Source: Mytilisepta virgata (lineage: Eukaryota; Mollusca; Bivalvia; Mytilida; Mytilidae). Taken from it: DNA of 64,000 nucleotides. The position numbers and the translations under genes were made by a program. Below are positions 13,701 to 25,700 of the stretch, piece after piece. The DNA lies in NCBI GenBank assembly GCA_028015205.1, contig CM051519.1:78141539-78205538 (forward strand), in the 5' to 3' direction. Under the pieces are notes generated by a model, which was not told where the DNA came from, ran no database searches, and was given only the letters and a program-made list of their open reading frames with translations. Positions within the stretch are counted from its first letter, which is position 1. Each line of letters begins with the position of its first letter.

Positions 13701-16700
13701 AGATTTTTAACTGAATTTTTCTATAGGGTCCAATATTTAACAAAGTTCGGTGTGGCAGCCATCTTGGTTGACAATCCACGTGATCGGACATATTTCTGAA
13801 AGAGGATCTCCTAAGGACCAATGCTGCCAAGTCTGGCTCCAATATGTCAAGTGGTTTCAGACAAGAAGATTTTTCAATTAATTTTTCCATAGGGCCCTAT
13901 GTTAAACTAAGTTCTGCTGTGGCGGCCATCTTGGTTGACAGTCTGGGTCGTCGCACAAAAATTCTGAAAGAGGACCATCTAAGGACCCATTACTACCAAG
14001 TCTAATTCTAATTGACTTCGTGGTTTCAGATGAGAAGATTTTTGAGTGAATTTCCCATAGGGTCCTATGTTAAACTAAGTTCTGCTGTGGCGGCCATCTT
14101 GGTTTACAGTCCACGAAATTTGACACATTTCTGAAAAAGGACCTCCTAAGGACCAATGCTGCCAAGTCCTGCTCCAATGTGTCAAGTGGTTTCAGACAAC
14201 ACAATTTTTCAATGAATTTTCCTATAGGGCCTATGTTAAACTAAGTTCAGCTGTGGCGGCCATCTTGGTTCACAGTCCGGGTCATCAGACACACCTCTCT
14301 AAGAGGACCATCTAAGGACCATTGCTGACAAGTCTGGTTCCAATTGGTCATGTGGTTTAAGGCAAGAATATTTTTCAATGAATTTTCCCATAGGGCCCTA
14401 TGTTAAACTAAGTTCGGCTGTGGCGGCCATCTTGGTTAACAGTCCGGGTCATTGGACATATTTCTGAAAGAGAACTTCCTAAAAACCATTACTGCCAACT
14501 TTGGTTCCAACTGGCCTTGTAGTTTCATATAAGAAGGTTTTTGAAATTCACCCCCCCCCCCCTTTTTTTCTATTTTTAGTAACAGCAGCCATGGAAGTCG
14601 GGGATGCCAGACATAAGTTTGGAAGGGGGCCAGCCAAGGACCATTCCACCAAAGTCTAGTCTCAATTGGCTCAGTGGTTTGAGAGGAAAAGATCTTAAAA
14701 GCAAAGTTTACGCTGAATGCCGTCTTTAAAGGGCAAAAACTCCTATAAGGGGTCAATCAACGATTTTGGTCATGTTGACTTATTTGTAGATCTTACTTTG
14801 TTGAACATTTTTGCCGTTTACAATTTGTCTTTATCTATAATAATATTCAAGATAATAACCTAAAACTGCAAAATTTCCTTAAAATTAAAAATTCAGGGGC
14901 AATAACCCAATAAAGGGTTGACCGATTCGTCTGAAAATTTCATGACAGGTAGATCTTGACCTGATGAACATTTTTACCCCATGTCAGTTTTGCTCTAATT
15001 GCTTTAGTTTTTGAGATATAAGACAATAAAATGCTCCGCTGGGCGCAGCTAGATACGACCGCAGATGTCGAACCCTGAATAGTTGGGGCAATTATGAACA
15101 CAACATTCAAGCTTGATACAATACTGAATTTGGATTGTGAATAAATATTTGACACAGCATAGGTTTCTGACACAGAATGAATGTTGTCTAAGAACTTAAA
15201 AATTTTTAATTTACCTATTCAAACCATATCAGTATTTTTTGTTTTTATATATAAATCAGAAATAACCAATTTAAAATTGGGCACACATATCAATTTCTTG
15301 CTATTGCGCAATACTGTGCAATTGAAAATTTCTTCAAATATTTGACACATAATAGGTTTCTGACACAGAATAACTGAAACCAAAGAACTTAGAATTGGTC
15401 ATATGATTTCAATTTATATTCAATTTTTTGCTTCTTGTGCAATACAATATGCTGTGGAGAATTACCCCCCCCCCCCCCAAAAAAAAAAAAAAAAAATTTA
15501 CCCCTTTTTTAGCTTTTGTGCAATACACTATGAAGTTGCACATTGACTCCCCCTCCCAAAAAAAAAAACAACAAAAAACAATAAAATTTATTGTAACCCC
15601 CCCCTTTTTTGCTAAAAAAAATTTGAAATTTCCTTTTTAATTTATGAATTATGAAATGAGAAAAAAATTGCCCCCTCCCCAATTTCTCATCCCCCCCCCC
15701 CCTAAATTTTGTTTTCACCCCCCCCCCCCCCATTTCTCTTGATACTTTGCAACCATAACAGCCCATTTAAATACACCATAACGTATTAAAATAGAAAATG
15801 ACATCATAGTCAAGGATGGCAAATTTTAAATATGCATAATTTAAAAGCAGTTTAGATGAGATAAACAAAAAAGCTTCATCAGCACATATTCAAAATTTGA
15901 GATAAAAAAAAGAGTTATCCCTCTTTGTACATATTTTTATAATCATGTTGTCATATTTGCTCTAAGTCATATTTAATTGTTAGCAGTAGTATGTATGTTA
16001 GTATCATATAATTTTAAAATTTCTGATTTGTAAGTTTATTCAATATATATGTTTGGATTGAAGTCATTGTTGGGTGTTACTGAAGTTATCCTTTAATTGT
16101 AATGTAAATAATGTAAATTGGTTTAAATTATACTGATTCTTGCTATTGCACAATACTGTGTAATTGAAAATTTCTTGAAATATTTGACACATAATAGGTT
16201 TCTAAAACAGAATAACTGAAATAAAGAACTTAGAATTGGTCATATGATTTGAATTTATATTCAATTTTTGAATTCTTGTGCGATACAATATGCTGTGGAG
16301 AATTGCCCCCACCCCCCAAAAAAAATAATTTACCCCTTTTTTAGCTTTAATTTTGGACCCCGATTTGGACCAACTTGAAAACTGGGCCCATAATAAAAAA
16401 ACTAAGTACATGTTTAGATTCAGCATATCAAAGAACCCCAAGAATTCAATTTTTGTTAAAATCAAACTAAGTTTAATTTTGGACCCTTTGGACCTTAATG
16501 TAGACCAATTTGAAAACGGGACCAAAAATTAAGAATCTAAATGCACGGTTAGATTCGGCATATCAAAGAACCCCAATAGTTCAATTTTCGATGAAATCAA
16601 ACAAAGTTTAATTTTGGACCCCGATTTGGACCAACTTGAAAACTGGGCCCATAATAAAAAAACTAAGTACATGTTTAGATTCAGCATATCAAAGAACCCC

Positions 16701-19700
16701 AAGAATTCAATTTTTGTTAAAATCAAACTAAGTTTAATTTTGGACCCTTTGGACCTTAATGTAGACCAATTTGAAAACGGGACCAAAAATTAAGAATCTA
16801 AATGCACGGTTAGATTCGGCATATCAAAGAACCCCAATAGTTCAATTTTCGATGAAATCAAACAAAGTTTAATTTTGGACCCTTTTGGCCCCTAATTCCT
16901 AAACTGTTGGGACCAAAACTCCAAAAATCAATCCCAACCTTCCTTTTGTGGTCATAAACCTTGTGTTTAAATTTCATAGATTTCTATTTACTTATACTAA
17001 AGTTATTGTGCAAAAACCAAGACAAATGCTTATTTGGGCCTTTTTTAGCCCCTAATTCCTAAACTGTTGGGACCAAAACTCCCAAAAACAATCCCAACCT
17101 TCCTTTTGTGGTCATAAACCTTGTGTTAAAATTTCATAGATTTCTATTTACTTATACTAGAGTTATTGTGCGAAAACCAAGAAAAATGCTTATTGGGCCC
17201 TTTTTTGGCCCCTGATTCTTAAACTGTTGGGACCAAAACTCCCAAAATCAATCCCAACCTTCCTTTTGTGGTCATAAACCTTGTGTTTAAATTTCATAGA
17301 TTTCTATTAACTTATACTAAAGTTATAGTGCGAAAACCAAATGTCTACAGACTCCGACGGACGACGACGCCAACGTCATACCAATATACGACCGCAAAAA
17401 TTTTGCGGTCGTATAAAAACTGCAGTTTACCCCTATGTTCTATTTTTAGCCATGTCGGCCATGTTGGTTGACAGGCGGGGTCATCGGACACATTTTTTAA
17501 ACTAGATACCCTAATGATGCTTGTGGCCAAGTTTGGTTCAATTTGGCCCAGTAGTTTCAGAGGAGAAGATTTTTGTAAAAGTTAACAGACGACGACGACG
17601 GACGACGACGGACGACGGACGCCAAGTGATGAGAAAAGCTCACTTGACCCTTTGGGTCAGGTGAGCTAAAAACTGAACAAAATTTAAATAAAAAAAAGTA
17701 TAATCTGTAATAACTCTATAATAAATTGACCAGTATTATAAAACTAGATAAACTCTCTTTCAGGATATGACTTCGGCAGATTGGTATGGAAACAACCAAA
17801 TCAGAAACTATTGTCCGTGTAATCCTTATAACATCAGGACATGATAAAATGAACCAATACTTTATCGCTAATAAAAGGACAATCATTGCCGGGTAAATCA
17901 CAAATTAATATTCCAAAATGATTAAAACACCAAGTCTGATGATGTTATTATAGCCCTCAGAAATCTACAAACAATCAACTAAATTGCTTCATCAAATACT
18001 ATCTGAAAGCACAGCAGCTGAAGACTTAATGTTGATACTTGCCCCCAAAACCAACTTTAATTATCCAGAAGTTTGTTTGAACCTGTACTAAATGAAACTT
18101 CTTTTCCACTTGGCATTTTGTTTTATTAAACAAATTGTCAAAAATGTAGCTGAGTTTCATTATCTCCAAGTATTTTCAGTTACCAGAATTTTGACTTATC
18201 AGGAGTAAATTCAGCTTACCTTAACAACAATGTGTTACATTGAGATATGAATTTTTATACAAAGGAGTTTATTTTACATAATTAGAGTCAACTCAATATC
18301 TACAAAAAATTTAACTTCATATAACTAATGTGAATGAATTTAGTGATGGATTTTTTTACTTAAGGAATGTGGTACATGTACAATAATGTAAAATATCAGT
18401 AGTGAAATTTGCTAAAAGTTATAAAAAAAATTTCATTTTCTTTCTTTGTAACACAATTGTTTTATATATTAGTATATGTAGGTGTGTATTTCATTATTTT
18501 TTTTAATTTATAAAGGGACATACCTCAGTAAAGTGAAATTACAAATCTCCCAAAATCAAAATCTGACTTTCAACAAGTAATTTAGCTAATTTCAATGGAA
18601 GGTTACTGAACAAAAACGAAAACTGCACAAATATACCTTATGATTGTTTATGATTAGTTATGTTTTGAATTTAGGTTTTGTTGCCAAAATATGATATTTT
18701 GTAGATGTCTTTGCTTGTTATGTGTAAATTTTTTATAGTGTACCTTGCATTCTTCAATAGCACAGATGTAACAATCGGTTGACATACTCATACCAATGTT
18801 AACAGCTGTCTTGAACTTGGAAGTTGAATGGCTGATTTTCTATTTTCAAAGGCCATAATATGATGTTGTAAAGTGATAAAGGCAATATGTCACTTTTGTC
18901 ACACGTATTCAAGAATTTCATGTCAGGAATTTATCAATCATATAACTCCTGCTTCTATGTTATTATAAGTGAAAAGAAAATTTTGTGTCAAGACTGGTCA
19001 GGAGCAGCAAGGAAATCTGAAATCTGTCATTAGAACACAGAATCTTTTAAAAATACAAACTTGTATTAAAGTCAGTTTAGAATCTCTAATTGGTAACTAT
19101 AAGAACATTGTCGAACCTACAATTTTAACTTATTTAAACATGTTTTGAATCTGATCAAATCAATTTCTCAATGGAAAAGTTACAGAACAACTTTTTACTA
19201 ATTACCCTGTTTATAACATTTAGTTAATGTTACAAAGCACTTACATGATAGTCAAACAGCAATGAAAAGCAGATTGATTTAATGAAGCTTAATAGTGGAT
19301 AGAAGAATTTCTATTCTTAAATCAGATACATTCAGCCCTTCATTTTCTGCAAATATATATCTGTCCAACACATTTAAAGTGTTTTATAAGATCTGTTACC
19401 AGATGAAAAACTTGTCAGGATACATTATGTATAAGAAAGTTTGGCATAATTCATTATTTTAGCAATAAATAATTAACACTGTCTAATCAATAAAGCATTG
19501 TAATAAAAATGGCTAAACAGTTTTATATAAAGTTCTAATAGGCTGGCCAACATTTCTTGCCATGCATGTTTTTTTTGATAAACATAAAAGGTCCCATGAA
19601 AATTTGATTCACTGCGTATAATGTGCACATATCTAACACCTACTAGAAGTTTCATTAAACTTTCTAAAAACTTTGTTTAGAAATGGCAAGTGGTGAGAAA

Positions 19701-22700
19701 GGGTACTCAGCCACTATTTTTGAAAATTCTTCAAAAATCCATTAAGATATACTTGTGACAATTCTATTATTTTATTCAAGCATCTGACTGTTTTAAGCTA
19801 CATATGACTATGCAAAAACTGCTTTAAAACCATATTATTATTGACCTTTCAGACAAGATGTCATACCTTGTAATTTTGACCATGATCTAAAATTAATAAT
19901 AAAGCTGTTCCTGCTTACTAATGGAAGTGAAAAAAAATATAGGACTAAATTGATTTTTACAAGCTATTTACATGAATTCATTTTTTTTCTGATCCAGTTT
20001 ATGTTTTTTTTCTCGGTTTATACACTGAAATGGAAAGACCGTATGTAAAGTTACTACATATAGCTGTTTTTATAATATTTTAAATATATAAAAGTCATTT
20101 CTAACCTTACAAAGAACCATATATTAAAGAAATACAATGCCATATTTGTGGCAAACTGAGAAGCTCCATGGTTGACAAATTACAATATATGATAAAATCA
20201 GTCATAGTCTTGCTTTTGAATTGAATGAACTTAATGTTACCTAAAAAATTAAACACCAGAAAAACTAATATAAATATGTTTATTTTTTCAACAATTGCTT
20301 GTTTGTAATGTCAAATTTGATATTTTAGTAGATTACTCTACTGTGTTTAATATGACAAATTTGGTATTACACCTACTACTTTTCACTGGTTTATTACATT
20401 GGGTTAGCTGCTTTTAGTGAATTTTTAAAAGTTTGTTCAGTCATGCATTCATTCATGGCAACAGAGACCTTATTTGACACAAATACTGCAACCAATTTTC
20501 ACCTCGTACAGCAACTATCATTAAAATGAGAAGAGCTCCCTTGACAACTTCATACAGAATAAAACATTAGGTTGGACGTGTTATCGTGCAAAGTAGAGTG
20601 GGGGTATAATATAATACAGGATTTTCCATGATAATATATAGCAACACATGTTTTAAAAAAATATATATTTTTGAAATAAAAAGTTGATGTGGGCTGAAAT
20701 CTTTTTAAAGTAACATCCATTACTTCAAAATAATTTTGTTTTGTTATGTTTGACTCTTCTATCTATATGCACTAAAGTTATTTGTGTGTGAATGAGTTAA
20801 GAAACAAAAGAAAATTATGTGTTATACTTTATATCTTATGCCTTTCTTTTGCATCTATTGATCCTTTCAATCATCAGATGTACAGAAATACATTTTACTG
20901 ACAACTTTTCTTGCAAACACAAATATTTCATGCCAAAGACAAGACACCTTAATTCCCAGGAAATTAGATCTTTAATGAAAAGATATGGTACAGCCCATTA
21001 TGCTGTCAGTTTGTATATGGAAAGGAAATAAAATATCAAGGTAGACCAACTGTCGAGTGCAGTCTGAAAATTTGTTTTCATTAAATCTGCATTTAAACAA
21101 AAAGACAATCTTTATTTCCTGACTTCTTAAAATCACAATGTTTTCCATTTACACCAGCGATTTAAAAATCATGTAATTATTCGGCAATGACAGCATGACA
21201 TTCACAATGTTTCCACAATGTCTTCCAAAACAAGTCTATAATGGATGTTTGTGGCTTAATTATAAACTTTACAACCCAACATGCTGCATTAAAATGGTAA
21301 CAAAGTGCATTATCTAAATTATCACCACAGACAATATTGTCATGTCCTCTGGAGAATTTTACAATTAAAATTGACATTAAGGTGATTTTAAATGGATTTA
21401 TTGGTTAATTGGATTTTGTTTACATTGAAATTGTACTTACACTAAGGGATGATCATGGATAAAATCTAATTAGGCAAGATTACATGTACTTGGAAACTTA
21501 AGTTCTATTATTATATTTTTAAGAAATTTATGCCTTCCTTGTCTTAGTTGTATGTATTAGTATATGATAAAGAGTATCAGCCCTTACTTTAACAGTCTAC
21601 ATTTTTTTTCCAATTTTCAATTAGGAGTGACTGAAATCTGATAGAGATTTATAACAACTTGTTAAATCTTTAGACAGTTTCTTCAGCTGAGCATATTCAG
21701 AAAATTATGAAACCTCCTTTATCTATCATGTGATGACTGGAAATATTTTAATGCCCTTAACATTTCCTTTTTTGATAGGAATAGGGCATAACAATTACAT
21801 TTGATCAGATGAACATTATCAGAGCAGGCTGTTTAAGTAAACACCTTAACACAACAACAGAAAGAGTAAACCTCAAATTGTCAGACCTGGTATAATTGTA
21901 TTTGGTAATAGTAATCAGCTGTAATCAATTACATTTTTTCATGTAATTGAATGTAATCTGTAATTAAGACATTTTAAAGATTACATGTAATTGTAATTTA
22001 ATCAATAACATTAATTTTATCCTGTAATCATGATTACATTTAGATTACTTGATTATGAGTCATTGTAACAAATTACCTATAGCTGCTATACTCCATATAT
22101 CTACAATATGTGTAGTTGTGGTATTAACTGCACGTTTGTCTGGTCTTACAACTTCTTGTTTGTATGGCTTAAGAACTTCATGTTGGTTTGTATTGCTATC
22201 TTCTGGACTGTCTACCTTGATATCTTCCTTGCTCCATAAAATTTTTGGGGGTTGATGTCGATGTAAATATGACCCTTCCTTCTCAAACTCCTCTCCCCAT
22301 GGATTCCATCCATTATCATCTTCTTCTGTAATTTCTATAAAAATGCATGTGTACATAATTTGATAGTTAGCTAATAATAGCAGAGGGTATTGGACTACTG
22401 ATATTTTCCATTTCTAAGTAGGTGTATTTGATTCAGAACTTTCAGCCCATTTCCAAATGACCATTTAAATACAAAGTTTGGTCACTCAAACACAAAAGTG
22501 GCAGCTACAGAAGTTCTTTGAGTCACAGGTTTGTTAAACTTAACTTCAATAAAAATACCCCTTTCAGTCAAATTATTTTTAAAATTTGTAGCCAGCAACC
22601 ATATTATGTATCTTTGAGTATTTTAACAATAAAATTGTTTCTTCATGGAGAATATTTAATATTTTAAAGCACAAAGTTCGCATATATATTCGACGATACA

Positions 22701-25700
22701 ACCGTCTTCTTCAGATGCTGAACAAAAAATGTCTGGAGACACAAGTTGTTTATCACGACGTCATAGTTACGGCTGGCAACTAGACGGGATTCGTGATGCG
22801 AATTGACCAAAAAATCTTGAACTTCATACAATGAAATCAAGGGATCAATTCATTTTATACTTGTTAGAAAAATCAAATTCGGACATTAATCCCTTCTTGC
22901 TGAGTATTACACAGCTTTATAAAAAGGGACTCGCGCGTTCTCCGATATTCAATATCACTTTTTCTCGGGATTTCTATGCCGGCAAATTTAAAATTTTCAA
23001 TTGAATGGCCTTTTGAATTAAAATGAATGGAGACGGGTTTATCTTTTTTAGTCTTGTTTGTTCGTATATCTGAAAGATGGTTTTGGATCCGGTCTTTCAA
23101 TTTAGTATCAGTTTCTCCAACATACACGATGTGTTTGCATTTTGTACAGTACACGGCATACACTACATTATGCGACCGACAATGAATATTATCATTCATT
23201 CGAATTATTCTTCCGGATTTTGTGTTACATTGGCCTCTGTAAATTTTGTCACATGTGACACAATTTCTACCGCACCCGTTCTGTTTTTTATCTTCCTTTT
23301 TACCGACTTCTTTATTTTTTAACACCTTCGATGTTTTCTGATGTACAGGTTTTTAACCTGATATACAACAAACAGACAGAAATTGCAGAAGAAAATCGGT
23401 CGTTTTATGAACCTGGTCAAAATATAAGTTTTTCTACAGCTAATTTAAAAGAAAAACGAAAAAATGGTAGTCTCGTCTTTAATTTGTCGAAGAAGAAACT
23501 TACGGAAATGCACGAAAAAGTTTTAGGTCTAGGACTGAAATTCATTCCCACAAACAAGAAGATCGATATGACTGAACTCATCACAGATGTGAAAGAATGG
23601 GATAGACGTATGAGACTTCGTGAATTTTTTTACGAAGAGAATATGGAGAAAGACAGTGATGCTGGTGGCGATGAAGTTCAAGATCAAGTCACTTCAAAGA
23701 AAAAGAAAAACTCCCATTGGACACCGAATGAAGGTAGAAACCAGTGGTTAGACTTATATTTAAAGCTGGTGAAAGATGATATTTTAAAGGGAGTAAAAAC
23801 AAATTACTACACCAATTTGTCTAAACCAGAAGAAGCTGCGTTGGCAGATTTGATGAATGACAACTCTATAATAATCTGACCGTGTGATAAAGGCTCAGGA
23901 GTTTGTGTCGTGGACGCAGATGATTACATCCGGAAAATAGAAGAGGAGCTGAAAGATACAAGTACATATACGGAAACACCTGAAGATCTAACAGACGATG
24001 TTACCAAGAAAGTTGAGAAATTAGTCAACCGTCTCTGTCGGAAAGGATACATTTCCGAAGAAACGAAGCGATATATGCTACCCCGTAATGTTATTCCAGG
24101 AAAGGTGAAAGGGAACCCCAAGATGCATAAAGAAAATATCCCTTACAGAATTATCATAAGCGGAATCAATCATCCTACAGAAAAAATTGCAGAGTGTGCT
24201 GAAAAGGAACTACAAAAACATGTCCAATCATTGCCTTCTTATATTCAAGATACAACTGATTTTTTGAACAAAGTTAAAGAAATTTCCCAACCCCTCCCTT
24301 CCGACACCATACTTTTTTGTATGGATGTCAAAAGTTTGTATCCCAGTGTGCCAAAAACTGAAGGTCTGCAAGCATGTCAGGAAGCTCTTGACAAAAGGCC
24401 GAACCAGTCCATTCCTTCGAGTGAGGTACTCTCTATGATTAAACTAGTTCTTGAAAATAATAATTTCTCTTTTAATGGGAAAAGTTATCTCCAGGTAGAT
24501 GGAACTGCTATAGGGTCTCGGCTAGGAATGAATTACGCTAGTACGTATTTGGGAAGTTGGGAACAGAAACTGCTAGAACAATCCCCCTTTGAGCCCTTAG
24601 TCTACTTTAGGTATGTTGATGATGTATGGGGAGTATGGCAACATGGTGAAGAGAAACTGAAAGAATTCCATACACTAGCAAATAGCATACACCCGAGAAT
24701 AAAGATTGAGCTAAGGTACGACAAAAACAAAATAGAATTTCTAGATACAATTACCACTCTGGAGAATGGGTTTATAGTTACTAGTTTGTTCGAAAAATCA
24801 ACGGACAAGCACATGTACCTACATAAAACATCGGACCATCCGAAAACGGTAAAGAAATCTATTCCCTATGGGCTCGGCGTCCGCGTGAAACGGATTTGTG
24901 AAAAGGAAGAAGATTATCAAAAAGAGCGGAAGAAAATCAAACAAAGGCTGAGGAACAGGGGGTATACAGGGGGATTAGTTGAGCAACAGCTTTTAAAAGT
25001 TGATGAGAAGAATAGAGAAGATACGTTAAAATACCGTAAAAAATCCAAAAACAAAATGCCAGAAAGAGTCCCGATAGTTCTTACATACAGTCGGGCTCTA
25101 CCTGATGTTGGGAAAATCCTAAAGAAACACCACCATCTTCTAGGCAGATCAACGCGTTTGAAGAAAATTTTTAAAACTCAGCCAATGTGCGCGTATCGTC
25201 GGGATACAAATTTATCAGACAGGATTGTACATCAGAAAACATCGAAGGTGTTAAAAAATAAAGAAGTCGGTAAAAAGGAAGATAAAAAACAGAACGGGTG
25301 CGGTAGAAATTGTGTCACATGTGACAAAATTTACAGAGGCCAATGTAACACAAAATCCGGAAGAATAATTCGAATGAATGATAATATTCATTGTCGGTCG
25401 CATAATGTAGTGTATGCCGTGTACTGTACAAAATGCAAACACATCGTGTATGTTGGAGAAACTGATACTAAATTGAAAGACCGGATCCAAAACCATCTTT
25501 CAGATATACGAACAAACAAGACTAAAAAAGATAAACCCGTCTCCATTCATTTTAATTCAAAAGGCCATTCAATTGAAAATTTTAAATTTGCCGGCATAGA
25601 AATCCCGAGAAAAAGTGATATTGAATATCGGAGAACGCGCGAGTCCCTTTTTATAAAGCTGTGTAATACTCAGCAAGAAGGGATTAATGTCCGAATTTGA

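Larger units (their letters stand above)
15027..17418 (+). mobile_element. Element E, copy E0 (about 2.4 kb), nested in pearl-like copy 2
   Basis: Left end AATAAAATGCTCCGCTGGGC then ACGACCGCAGATGTCGAACC. The right end is the palindrome TACGACCGCAAAAA/TTTTGCGGTCGTA. The host reads ATAAGAC before it and AAAACTGCAG after it, so the ends can be placed to within a few bases. Inside, in order: a C-rich/A-rich stretch, two 261-bp tandem copies starting at about 16351 and 16612, and three 160-bp tandem units (CCTAATTCCTAAACTGTTGG at 16891, 17051 and 17211). No transposase is visible. The same family occurs as E1 and E2 near 41-45 kb. Confidence 0.7.
13453..17672 (+). mobile_element. Pearl-like tandem-core element, copy 2, interrupted by a nested element
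   Basis: Starts AAACTAGAGGCTCTCAAGAG, with the perfect hairpin GGCTCTCAAGAGCC, then CGCTCACCTGG. It has about seven core units of about 167 bp (13640-14700) with GGACCAT, TGGTTTCAGAC and GGCGGCCATCTTGG. It resumes after the nested element at 17419 with AACTGCAGTTTACCCC and ends AGCTCACTTGACCC-TTTGGGTCAGGTGAGCT. A GACGACGAC-rich run precedes the end. The family is the same as copy 1. Confidence 0.7.

Noticed and set aside
11905..14756. ORFs such as MVYRYDINNK and MTPYRSFCPL in the pearl-like elements
   Set aside because: The frames follow the 160-168-bp tandem units, are broken differently in each unit and carry no known domain.
15428..15766. ORFs across the poly-C/poly-A stretch
   Set aside because: Homopolymer runs give PPPP/KKKK/GGGG frames; a composition artefact.
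16202..16786. Two long, almost identical minus-strand ORFs (MVPFSNWSTLRSKG ...), with relatives at 41776-42229 and 45024-45518 on both strands
   Set aside because: They arise from tandem repeat units of element E that happen to lack stops. The same DNA is open in several frames and orientations, with no start context, homology or splice support.
23077..23322. Plus-strand ORF MVLDPVFQFSIS and its copy at 25251-25496
   Set aside because: Antisense shadow of the GIY-YIG domain; it occurs twice only because the domain is in an inverted repeat.
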